Shown here one piece after another: positions 38,501-47,019 of a stretch of 64,000 bases of DNA. The first letter of the stretch is position 1. Each line of letters starts with the position of its first letter. The stretch is from positions 15,621,558 to 15,685,557 of the forward strand of contig JAMKCF010000008.1 of the NCBI GenBank assembly GCA_023634235.1, written 5' to 3'. The position numbers were made by a program, and so were the translations under genes. This DNA is from Pisaster brevispinus (Eukaryota > Echinodermata > Asteroidea > Forcipulatida > Asteriidae). Under the pieces are notes generated by a model. The model searched no databases, was not told the DNA's origin, and was given only the letters and a program-made list of their open reading frames with translations.

Positions 38501-38726
38501 TGATATTATTTACAGGGAGGTACCTCTACCGGAGCTACGGATGGCCATCAACGTGGTGGATGCAGAGATCGATAAGCATCATATGATAGCATACCTGGCC
38601 TGTGCATATGATGTACCTCAAGACCAGCTGAACACAGCAACTCCACAGCCCATTGAAACTATCATACAGAGACTGCTCAAGGCAGGTGTCAGACGTGTTG
38701 GTCTGCTCAACAGCTCAGAGTTATAA
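23562..38726 (+). CDS. TSNAXIP1: Translin-associated factor X-interacting protein 1 (complete, 16 exons)
   Basis: Exons: 23562-23608, 24151-24286, 24754-25008, 26060-26194, 26917-27081, 28046-28227, 29241-29352, 30326-30387, 31132-31221, 32058-32208, 33040-33168, 33790-33960, 35747-35893, 36507-36707, 37459-37568, 38516-38726. The sum is 2304 nt, giving 767 residues and a stop; all phases close and all junctions are GT-AG. Residues about 117-235 (RFLEQLEMFLKKELRNL, then AYREVFEYLIEDFKTYKPLL and the following helix) match the TSNAXIP1 N-terminal domain. Residues about 170-400 are charged heptad-like coiled coil. The C-terminal third is acidic and ends in a helical module (ELRMAINVVDAEIDKHH). 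Human TSNAXIP1 is about 660-710 residues, so this is full length. It is named for binding translin-associated factor X and is linked to spermatogenesis and motile cilia. The start is the first ATG in the exon. Introns carry several MITEs and SINEs. Confidence 0.93.
25573..25930 (+). mobile_element. tRNA-derived SINE in TSNAXIP1 intron 3
   Basis: A tRNA-like head (TGGCCAAGCAGTCTAGTTC) is followed by the B-box GGTTCGGATCCC and the 'cccttgagcaaagcactcaacc' word, then a long body ending near 'gttaggtctatatctcat'. The right end is approximate. Confidence 0.6.
26252..26282. repeat. (ATT)n microsatellite in TSNAXIP1 intron 4
   Basis: About ten ATT units, beginning 58 bases after the exon 4 donor. 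Confidence 0.9.
26354..26548. mobile_element. Short MITE, copy A
   Basis: It starts with GAGCTGCCAACTCTCC and ends with TGTTGGCAGCTCTG, an imperfect inverted pair, and has internal 'tctccctgatt' repeats. A diverged copy in opposite orientation lies at 40.24-40.41 kb. Confidence 0.6.
27571..27978 (+). mobile_element. tRNA-derived SINE in TSNAXIP1 intron 5
   Basis: A-box region GGCCGAGCGGTCAAGTGC at 27580, B-box GGTTCAAATCCC at about 27638-27649, then the body 'cttaagcaagacagttaacc', 'aagaacccagt' and a tail 'ctgtgataaagcactaaata'. It belongs to the same family as the copies at 34.4, 54.9 and 60.8 kb. Confidence 0.8.
28247..28627. mobile_element. TTAA-flanked MITE (Kolobok/piggyBac-type) in intron 6
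   Basis: AAAGGCAAAGTATATCTTTGG-type left end and an inverse right end (CCAAAGGTATACCCTTCCTTT) bound 381 bp. TTAA occurs exactly at both borders (28245-28248 and 28626-28629). Target choice and AAAGG termini fit Kolobok-type MITEs. A related fragment is at about 23.95-24.10 kb. Confidence 0.7.
28754..29031. mobile_element. MITE with 'gggccaatttcatag' termini
   Basis: AGGGGCCAATTTCATAG at the left and CTATGAAATTGGTCTC at the right form an imperfect inverted pair. Relatives or single ends occur at 33.49-33.61, 38.23-38.37, 46.56-46.74, 59.14-59.24 and 61.68-61.86 kb, making it one of the commonest families here. Confidence 0.65.
30862..30900 (+). other. Repeat tail with degenerate hammerhead-like core
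   Basis: CTGAAGA is followed by a GATCAG/CTGATC stem around AGCATA and then AAAA where GAAA would be expected. It is a relative of the word at 46.85 kb. The altered G makes activity unlikely. Confidence 0.3.
31795..31914 (+). pseudogene. Non-LTR reverse-transcriptase C-terminal fragment
   Basis: An open stretch of 39 codons to TGA reads DSFIPRTASLWKSLLGACFP then [16 protein letters not shown]. It is the same family as the 5.9-6.6 kb remnant but on the plus strand. The tail 'agccccttacccgagagtgg' and an A-rich end at about 31997-32023 follow. The copy is severely 5'-truncated and lies in TSNAXIP1 intron 9. Confidence 0.8.
34341..34420 (+). mobile_element. tRNA-like SINE head fragment
   Basis: GTAGTCGAGCGGTCTAGAGC resembles an A-box and GCAGGTTCGAATATT a mutated B-box. 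It directly precedes a full SINE of another family. Confidence 0.45.
34443..34785 (+). mobile_element. tRNA-derived SINE in TSNAXIP1 intron 12
   Basis: Head GGCGTGTCCTGGCCGAGTGG, a decayed B-box (GGTTAGAGTCCC), then the family body 'cttaagcaagacacttaacc', 'gtaaaagaacccagt', and the tail 'gatcagtgctttatacaaat'. Same family as the 27.6 kb copy. Confidence 0.75.
37860..37883. repeat. Poly-G tract in TSNAXIP1 intron 15
   Basis: A run of about 20 guanines with a single interruption. Similar runs occur at 12745, 18065, 19219-19246 and inside both hAT-like copies. Confidence 0.85.
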
Positions 38727-38841
38727 GAAGAAACATATGAGATGAATCTCTGTTTTTTTAAGCCCATATCTACATGACTGTGGTCAAAGTACATAAACAC
38801 AATTCCTGCCTAAGCCCATGTAGTGCTTATTGCTGCATTAC

Positions 38842-38847
38842 AATAAA
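38842..38847 (+). terminator. Poly(A) signal of TSNAXIP1
   Basis: AATAAA lies 115 bases after the TSNAXIP1 stop codon; a second AATAAA follows about 25 bases later. Either could set the 3' end. Confidence 0.5.
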
Positions 38848-39789
38848 CAATCATTATTTACTGCCTTGCAAATAAACATAACCCAACAAACTGTGTATAG
38901 TTGGAAAGAGCACACAATTCTATTTAATACGATGTACATTTTGCCATGTTTCCGTCTCATATCACTAGTAATTGATGTAACAAAGAAAGACACTAACTTC
39001 TTGTTCATCTACGGGTTTTCCCATAGTTAGGCACTGACAGCATTTGTGTGTTCTACAGGAAGTCCTGTAGTTAGGCAGATGTGGGTTATTAGAGAATGAC
39101 AACAACCCATCCAATGACAACAATCCATCCAGTTTATTTTAAATTAAAATGACAGTAAAAACCGTAAATTCTATAGATAGTTCCCACTTGACGTCGCACT
39201 GTGTGAAGTCGACCATCTTTATGGGTAATTATAGACATTTTTTGCATGCACAACTATGCAAAGTACGTAAAATACTGTGCGTGGAATGCGGGGTAGTAGT
39301 TTTATCAAATTTCATGAATGATTGGTTGTAAACTACTCGGGTGTGTATAAAAATTAGAACACTTGACACAGCTCAAAGCCAAAACAAAAGTTGCTTGTAA
39401 AGATGGCATCTATCGGGAGTTATCTATAAAATGTATTTTTTAAAACAAAAACTTTATGATACTTTTGTGTATTTCATGGAAGATAATGTAATCTCTTCAA
39501 GCGTATTCCTTGATACATGTACATTTGTATATTTTTATTTAATTGTCTAAACAATGTTATATAACACCCAAGCAGATCCTTGCCATTTGATTGAAGGATT
39601 GTCCGTCACGTGATTGCAAATAAAAGTACTATTGCACGCTACGTCACTCACCGTGCATTTTTCGTTCCATTCACCGTGCATTTTTCGTTCCATCTGAAAA
39701 GTACTATTGCATGGTGCGTAAAACATCACTGTGTGCGCGTGTCTTTGGTAATGCAGCAGTGTTACTGATCTACTTGGATGTTATATAAA

Positions 39790-39953
39790 ACAAATAATGA
39801 ATGTTTTTCATTCGTGCAACAGTGCGAATATTTGCATTCGTTGAAAGATGGAATGTTCCATTCAACTCGGCTCCGCCTCGTTGAATAGAACATTCCATCT
39901 TTCAACTCATGAAAATATTCGCACCATTGCACTCATAAACATTCATTATTTGT
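39790..39953. mobile_element. Foldback element
   Basis: Two arms of about 75 bases, nearly exact inverse complements (outer word acaaataatgaatgtttt, inner word aagatggaatgttc), surround a short centre 'tcggctccgcctcg'. It would form a long hairpin. No coding capacity. Confidence 0.8.
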
Positions 39954-40242
39954 ATATTATCCACTGGTTGCATGATAGTCCTATCATGATGAAAACAGTC
40001 AAAGGGCCAGGTCTAATGCCATGTAGCAGTGAACCATTTTCCTAGTACTGACCCAATTCATCTGACGTCATCAGCATAATAATCTTGGTTGTGCCATTTC
40101 GGGAGGCAATGTCACTGTGGGTTATACAGTGCAGTGCAAACTTTAGGCAAAGCAGCGTTCACGTAGACCTATTGACTCCCAAAATGGTGAGCATGGCACA
40201 GTCGCCGCGTGTGATGTGCATGTGATGTGTGCGCTTCTGAAG

Positions 40243-40408
40243 TTTTAGAAATTGTACAACCATCAGTGAGATGTTTATAATCACATTCAACATGATGGGG
40301 AAAAAGTTTCCATAATCAGGGTGGTTTTCAAATTTGTTCGTCAGGGCATGGAAAGATTGGTTTATTTTCAGGGAACATTCTGTAGAATCAGGAGAGTTGG
40401 CACCTCTA
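40243..40408. mobile_element. Short MITE, copy B (inverted relative to 26.4 kb)
   Basis: It shares 'acattcaacat', 'aaaaagtttcc.gaatcaggg' and the terminal GAGAGTTGGCA with copy A in reverse orientation. The distal end is less certain. Confidence 0.5.
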
Positions 40409-40704
40409 GTGTGGACAGCATTAGTTTTTGGTGCTGATATGTGTCCTTTTGACTGCTGTCCAAAGCTTAGCATTGAAGACTTCTTTTGAGATCACTCATT
40501 CCATTTGCTTATCCGTCCACCCACACCAACACATTCCAGTTCCTATCTCAGGCCACTTGAAGGTGCTCTCCACTAGTGCTTCAAATGACTTGGTGCAACT
40601 TTTGCAAAACAAGCCGCATAAATAATGGACCTGGAAATAATCCTGTAAGCATTTTCATGGAGCAGACACGGGTTTTCTCACACCAGTGTAGCATCAAAAC
40701 CATA

Positions 40705-41155
40705 GAGTTATATATAGGAACTAGAGGGCGCACTGACCTAGTTACGCGGCCCGACAAGGGCAGCGCGGCGGCCATTTCGTAAGTAGTCAAAAACAACATC
40801 TAAACTATTTGTGCGTGTTGCAACAGAGCAATGGTTAACAATGAAAGGGTTTACTGTGAAATTTATGAATGCCAGCCAGTAAAGACCATTTATAGTAATA
40901 AATAATACCCGAATAAATATAATATTTTAGAATTATATGCCTTCACTTTGGACAAAAAACCATGGCATGTGTGTTCATCCTCTTTGATACAGCTGCTTGT
41001 TTTTTAGACCGCATAAATGTGTATTTAGCAAGCACACCGCATATTTCATATTCAATGTTGCCATCGTACAAAATGGCGCACGTGTCTCCTTGCGGTCCTG
41101 TCGCGTTCGTGCACTTAGCATTACCAGTGCGCCCTCTAGTTCCTATATATAACTC
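40705..41155. mobile_element. MITE with GAGTTATATATAGGAACT termini
   Basis: GAGTTATATATAGGAACTAG then AGGGCGCACTG at 40705-40735 is matched exactly in inverse orientation at 41125-41155. Length 451 bp, TIR about 31 bp, no transposase. Confidence 0.8.
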
Positions 41156-41204
41156 AATGATCAAAACCCAAAAGCTTTGTCCTACCAAAACTAAGCATTC
41201 CCTA

Positions 41205-41637
41205 TTAAAGGTCATGTCATAGATTGGTAAGTACTCCAAAAACTAATGACCACAAGAGCTTACTTGGTGGGAAGCACTGCAGATGTTGATAGTATCTAAA
41301 CTATTTTGAGAAAGGATTTCCTTTGAAGTAATATGGTTTGGATAATTTTTGGCCCCAAAACATTTGAATCTGAGAAACGATTCATGCATGCATCGTTTCT
41401 CAAATTTCTGAGCGTTGGTGTCTGTTCGCGAGTGCTGTGGCCAGAGATGCGGTCGGTATAGCGTGACAGTTCAACGTTCTTGTGAACATACTGTGGCACT
41501 TTCTTTTGCTTTTCTAAGCAAGTAGACACTGTATTCAGCTGAAACTTTCACAGGTGACTTATATTGTATCTTTCTTTATAAGTTTGTCTATTAATCAGCA
41601 TTATGTTGACAACAACCAGTTTATGACCCACCTTTAG
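41205..41637. mobile_element. TTAA-type MITE related to 62.87-63.29 kb
   Basis: The left end TTAAAGGTCATGTCATAG and the right end TTTATGACCCACCTTTA form an inverted pair. The interior shares 'gccagagatgcggt', 'agcaagtagacactgt' and 'gactt.tattgtatctttct' with the element at 62.87-63.29 kb. Confidence 0.65.
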
Positions 41638-41719
41638 GGCAGGCTTTAATGCATTGAAAGAAAGAGACTAGAGCTGAAGTTTTACATTTCGAGTAGAATT
41701 TTTTTAAAGGCTTTATTGC

Positions 41720-42245
41720 AGCATTTAAGTTTGACCTCAAAATGCGGCTTGTGTCATACGATAAATGCAGTTCAGTACTGGGGCACAACAATAAGCCATT
41801 TTGAGATATAATGGACACCAATGCTATGACACTATAAGGTTTGGGTAAATTTGGCTGTAGACACCCAAACCAAATACTGCACTCCTGTGGTGCCCACCAT
41901 ATCTCAAAAAGGCTCATGAGCTGATGGGCACAAAATGATCTTGTTTTGTTGCATCCTGCTGGTTTATTACCCAATATGGCAGATGGAAAATACAGGCATG
42001 ATATTTGGTCCTTGGAAAAAAAGTAGGAATGTTTGATTGAGTGCAAGGGCTAAACTACATACATGTATACACATGGTGTAGGCTTTAGTAAACTTTTCAA
42101 GCTGTTTTTTTTTTTTTAGGTTTCATTTATTTCTTATTTAATTTCAGTTTAGGAGCTCTTTTTATATAAAACAGAATATAAGCATTAAGTTTTTGATAAA
42201 ACTGTGTACACTTAAAAGGTGTGTAGGCTCATAGATCGATTTTTT
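41720..42245 (-). repeat. Inverted partial copy of the 42.7-44.4 kb repeat, lacking the hAT insert
   Basis: It reads as the inverse of 42728-43138 joined to 44310-44420. At 41829-41836 a single ACACTATA stands where the other copies carry the 1.17 kb hAT-like element. The open frame on its minus strand (42046-41621) is non-genic repeat sequence: it is disrupted by the insert in the other copies. Confidence 0.8.
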
Positions 42246-42257
42246 TCTCTGATTTCT

Positions 42258-44681
42258 TTGTTTGCCCTGGTGTTTCTTGCAGTGGGTGTTAAATGCGCCG
42301 CAGCACCTTGTAAAAGCACTATAAGAACCCAGTGTTATGTGTATAGATCAAGGAGATCGAAATTTACCAACCTCAAATGAGCAGTGGTATAATGTAAATC
42401 TCCAACATACCACTCAGAGGACTGCCTAACGTAAGATGTCATGTTAATATTAACTTTTAAATCTGATAGGAAAACATTTTGGGAATCTTTTCAACAACAA
42501 AAAAGGTGATGGTGCGAGTGTCAGTCGTTTCTTGAAGGTAGGGTCATACTTTAGTCATGACCCTGAAAAAATGTGAGTAATTTTTATCTGGAAGCCGCTT
42601 CGTCATAACGATGGTAATGGTATAAATAGCATGACACTGGTTTCAGCTGAAAATTTCATAGGTGACTTTTATTGTATCTTTCTTGATACATGTGCCTATA
42701 AATCAGCGTTACATTGAAGAAAAAAAATTGATCTATGAGCCTACACACCTTTTAAGTGTACACAGTTTTATCAAAAACTTAATGCTTGTATATTCTGTTT
42801 TATATAAAAAGAGCTCCTAAACTGAAATTAAATAAGAAATAAATGAAACCTTAAAAAAAAAACAGCTTGAAAAGTTTACTAAAGCCTACACCATGTGTAT
42901 ACATGTATGTAGTTCAGCCCTTGTACTCAATCAAACATTCCTACTTTTTTTCCAAGGACCAAATATCATGCCTGTATTTTCCATCTGCCATATTGGGTAA
43001 TAAACCAGCAGGATGCAACAAAACAAGATCATTTTGTGCCCATCAGCTCATGAGCCTTTTTGAGATATGGTGGGCACCACAGGAGTGCAGTATTTGGTTT
43101 GGGTGTCTACAGCCAAATTTACCCAAACCTTATAGTGTCATGGGCGTCAATCCTGGGGGGGACGGGGGGACACGTCCCCCCCCCCACTTTTTGAAGGGTG
43201 GGGGACACCATATCAATTGTCCCCCCCCCCCAGTTTTGTTTTAATTCATGTATCTCATATTATAGGGGCAATTGAATGTGTCATCTACTGTATGACTTAC
43301 GGTAACGCGCTGTCTGTAGTAAAGCTAACGCTTTAGTCGATGCACCGCCCGAAACTGCTCGGCATATAACTCAGTGGACCACCCGAAACCGCCCGCAATT
43401 GGAAACACTTCGTATCCTTGGTTTTACAAACGCTAGCGTGTCGCACTAAACAGCCGCCGAAAGAGCGTGATCTGAAGAATTTGATGGTACTGTAAGTTTA
43501 CTTCCGGTGACGCGCTATCTACGTACAGCCCGAAATCGATTGACCATTTACTCACTGGACCGCCCGAACTTGGGGCATGCTAGCGGGTTGCACCAAACAG
43601 CCGTCAAAAGAGTGTGTTCTAAAGACTTCAATAGCCCCAAAATGTATATGAATTACGCGTAATGCGCGTTGGTTGTCTTTTCAGCATACTGATCAATGCA
43701 TATGGTAATTTTTTTACTTATCATAGAATCCATTAGAGTTTATTTGTTTTTGTTTTAGGACACCAACAAAATGTAAAATATGTAATGTTTTTGCATGTCC
43801 TCTGCGTGTAGCAGGAGTTACCGATGTTCGCAGCTGTCCCATGCATACAAAAGTTAACAATTTTTGGGGGTCAAAATATTATGAGGATCTAGCCTTGAAT
43901 GTTGGTTGTTAAAATTCAAAAAATAAAGATTCCAACCAAATTTGTTTAATATCTGGAGCATAAAGTACATGTATGTAAAAGGACACCTTTAAGTGTAGCA
44001 CGCGTTACAGTGGAATTGCCCATAAGAATAAAATATCATGTATGTTGGGCTTTTATTAGTGTCGCTTGTTCTATCTCTCTCTGAACCAAGTCCAAGTTTT
44101 ATATGTAAACATTTATAGCAAGGAGAGCTTTTCTAGGTCGTTCAAACATGCTAAAACCCAACAGCTTCAGGGGCTCCGCCCCCTCAACCCCCGCCAAGGG
44201 CTTCGCCCCTGGACCCCACCAGGGGCCCTTGAGCGGGCCCCTGGACCCCACGCCGTAAATGATGCTGATGTCCCCCCCCCCCACATTTCAAGACGGATTG
44301 ACACCCCTGTATAGTGTCATAGCATTGGTGTCCATTATATCTCAAAATGGCTTATTGTTGTGCCCCAGTACTGAACTGCATTTATCGTATGACACAAGCC
44401 GCATTTTGAGGTCAAACTTGTTTTCAACGTGCCCTCAAATTAGAAATTTTTTATTATTGTTTACTCATGTAGCACTTCGACCTTCCCCGATACATACAAG
44501 TGCACTTCATATTTTGTGAACCCAAAGTCTAGACTTACACTGCAACAGGTTGCGTTTGAAGCGGAAGAGAATGTACAGTTGTAATCGCAAAGCGCAAATG
44601 GGTAGCCTGTATTTTTCTTACGGGAGTAACATGCAGAGTGTGGGGCTTCTAGTGAATGGCAATTCGCCGACATTCATTACG
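42258..44681. repeat. Large repeat block, copy 1
   Basis: This block is duplicated in inverted orientation at 52513-54956. It starts inside a SINE fragment (42262-42340), passes through element ends 'gaaggtagggtcatacttta' at 42536, the unit also found at 41.7-42.2 kb, and a nested hAT-like insert. An inverse of the 42536 end follows at about 44690-44890, outside the duplicated part, so the block is built on a TIR element of about 2.3 kb. Confidence 0.85.
43139..44309 (-). mobile_element. hAT-like non-autonomous element, copy 1 (nested)
   Basis: Termini CATGGGCGTCAATCC and, inverted, CAGGGGTGTCAATCC enclose 1171 bp with G/C runs next to the ends. The 8-bp duplication TATAGTGT flanks it at 43131-43138 and 44310-44317. 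The 8-bp target duplication and CAGGGG end are diagnostic of hAT. Only repeat-like frames are present (for example Pro/Gly-rich 44066-44314); no transposase. Strand given by similarity to copy 2, drawn as plus. Confidence 0.85.
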
Positions 44682-45074
44682 GTTGAAATTTTCAGCTGAA
44701 ACCAGTGATATGCTATTTATACCATTACCATCGTTATGACGAAGTGGCTTCCAGATAAAAATTACTCACATTTTTTCAGGGTCATGACTAAAGTATGACC
44801 CTACCTTCAAGAAACGACTGACACTCGCACCATCACCTTTTTTGTTGTTGAAAAGATTCCCAAAATGTTTTCCTATCAGATTTAAATGTATGTAAGTTAT
44901 AAAAATAAAGATGCCATTGTTTTTGCAAATGAATGAATAACGCCATTATTGATTATGAGAAGTTGACGTAATTGAATTGAATTAATTTATTCTCACATTC
45001 CGTGGCTAAAGAGCCAAAATTACATGAATGCTACACTAATAAAACATAATCATTTGTACAAATTTAAATAGCCT

Positions 45075-45112
45075 GACATTTCGACCCTAGCAGAGTCTTT
45101 CTCGGAGGGGTA
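45075..45112 (-). other. Repeat tail with eroded hammerhead-like word
   Basis: On the minus strand it reads 'gagaaagactctgctagggtc' variants followed by GAAATGTC. It resembles the widely dispersed 'gactctgccagggtcgaaac' tail; another eroded copy lies at about 37720-37755. The CTGANGA part is lost in both. Confidence 0.35.
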
Positions 45113-45440
45113 CCATTGTTCCTCACATCATTGCATGCGCTCGCACAAGAATTCGCCTTGCCAGAGTCGTAGCCTTCACTTCCATTCGCTTTACTTTCTG
45201 ATTGTGTACATGTTACTAGCCTTGGACACAAAAGTTCACATTCAAGGAACACAACACTCTTTATTTCTAACTGAACTCAACGGCAGCCATTTTGCTACAA
45301 ATAATAATATCAACCAAGAGAGGGCGCTCTAGAAATACCAGCTTCGCAAGTTTCACTACTGCGTGCACTTCCAATTTAAGGTGGGTTTTTTTTAAACAAA
45401 AACTGAAATTTCTCTCTAAAAAAAACGAGGGCCTCACCCA

Positions 45441-45505
45441 AAATAAATAAATAAATAAACAAATACATAAATAAATAATTAAATAAATAAATGAATAAAC
45501 AAATC
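45441..45505. repeat. (AAAT)n microsatellite
   Basis: An impure run of AAAT/AATA units. A shorter (AAAT)n and (TA)n patch follows at 45605-45640. Confidence 0.85.
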
Positions 45506-45639
45506 AATTACAAATTGAACAAAAGTTCCCTCGGGAGAACGAGCCAACAAAATGCTCTTATCTGATGTTTCAGACCAATAACAGGAATTTGATCCCCCCC
45601 CCAAAAAAAAAATAAATAAATAAAAAAATATATATATAT

Positions 45640-45720
45640 AAAATTAGTAGGGGAGATGGCCTTAGCTTTCGATCCAAACCAGACCTTCGTCAGAGGCATA
45701 AACAAGCACAAACACAAACA
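45640..45720 (-). mobile_element. Probable Penelope-like element 3' tail
   Basis: The minus strand reads CTCTGACGAAGGTCTGG followed by TTTGGATCGAAAGC and then a (TA)n tail at 45620-45645. CTGACGA, a GGTC/GATC stem and GAAA match the core layout of hammerhead motifs known from Penelope-like elements. Only the tail remains. Confidence 0.45.
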
Positions 45721-46559
45721 TATCCATTTATAGCAAGAAGAGGAGCAATGGATTAAGGGAAAGTATCCAGAAAAAAAGCGGGACAATTTTAGCCAATCAA
45801 AGTTATTAATTTACAAACAATGGGGTGGCTAAGAACCAATCAAGGAAAAGTAGTGAGGACAAAGGATGGTCAGTGTGAAATGGTGGATTACTGGACCATA
45901 AAGGTGGTAACTGCATTATAGGTATTACTATGGGGGAAGCATGAAAGGGTAGGATTAGAGGGCAAGTTGCATCAGCATAATGCAACTAATGTAAATAAAA
46001 ATATCAACAAAACAGATGGATATTGGATGCATTTGAGTGCGCGTCACAGAAAATAATCCCAAGGTGAAATCTGGACCATTCCATTTCAAGAGGTGAAGCC
46101 GAGCGAAATGGAAAAGGCAGATTTCAGTCAGTGAGTATAGGCCTATTCTGCGACAATGCATAAAGGAATTGCATTCAATATTTGTTTTACCTCACACATC
46201 ATTTGTCATTCGACATTTTTGTTCACAGTTTACACAAAATAGACAGGGAAACTTGTCCAAATTCTAAAAACCCCTTCTGAACAACATGGATGGCTCCAAG
46301 TGAGTAGACACCGACCTCGTTTACGGTGACATGACCTTGCCTCATTTGGACATACAGGCAGAAAGCGATTTAAAGCAGCCATTAGTTATCCATATTGGGC
46401 TCCAATATTAAGTTTTTGAGCCTTGCAGTGCTCAGTAAACGTGGCAAAATGAAGGATGATACATGACAAGTGTTCCACCAATCAAATGACAAGGATCCGA
46501 GTGTGAAGTATACAATATGCCTTGCATGTTTGAAACAATATTGTTGTCAGGTTACCTTG

Positions 46560-46740
46560 ACGCAGCTTCATAGAGCTGTTAAAACAGAAAATACTGCTTA
46601 GCAAATTTACTTTGCTGAGTGAAAATTAGCAGGACACCAGTATCAACAATGTAAACTCCTGGTAGCTTGGCTGGGAGCCTGTTTTTACTAAGCAATTATT
46701 TTCTGGACTGTGCTTACAAGCTTTATGAAATTGGTCCCGT
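46560..46740. mobile_element. MITE of the 'cttcatagagct' family
   Basis: The ends 'cttcatagagctgttaa' and 'agctttatgaaattggtccc' are imperfect inverse complements. The interior 'ggacaccagta' and 'ttggctgggag' match relatives at 38.2 and 61.7 kb. Confidence 0.5.
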
Positions 46741-46772
46741 ATTAGTACACATGTTTACAAAATAAGATTTGA

Positions 46773-46778
46773 TTTATT
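46773..46778 (-). terminator. Candidate poly(A) signal of GGCT
   Basis: AATAAA on the minus strand about 240 bases after the GGCT stop codon. It is the first canonical hexamer I see downstream. Confidence 0.35.
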
Positions 46779-46847
46779 AATGAATAATCATAATCATTTG
46801 AAGATCCCCTTCACAAACCATTACAAGTATTTTGGAGTTTTCCACTC

Positions 46848-46885
46848 CTGAAGACCATCAGAGCATACTGATCGAAAAGTCAGGT
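46848..46885 (+). other. Repeat tail with hammerhead-like core
   Basis: CTGAAGA at 46848-46854, a CATCAG/CTGATC stem around AGCATA, then GAAA and GTC. The order is that of a minimal hammerhead core. I cannot show helices I and III. Confidence 0.35.
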
Positions 46886-47019
46886 TGTTAAGAAATTCAT
46901 TCCAATGATTCTTTTCTGAGCCACAGTTAATTGCAAACAGCAAACAGCTGCAGAAGAATGAGGTCGCTTCCAACATGGCTTTCATTTCTCAGAATCCTTC
47001 ATTTTTTAACTATTTACTT

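Larger units (their letters stand above)
38848..41204. other. Intergenic region downstream of TSNAXIP1
   Basis: It holds the foldback at 39790-39953, a flanking inverted pair (ttatataacacccaagcaga at 39559 with its inverse near 39768-39788), the MITE copy at 40243-40408 and the element at 40705-41155. No gene is recognised. Confidence 0.55.

Noticed and set aside
41621..42046. A 141-codon minus-strand frame, repeated in part at 42867-43244 and 53925-54334.
   Set aside because: It is repeat sequence; the other copies are interrupted by the hAT-like insert and no domain is recognisable.
44066..44314. Pro/Gly-rich frame (GLRPLNPRQGLRPW) and its counterpart at 52676-53134.
   Set aside because: It lies in the non-coding interior of the hAT-like element; the GGGCCCC-type words are typical of such non-autonomous copies.
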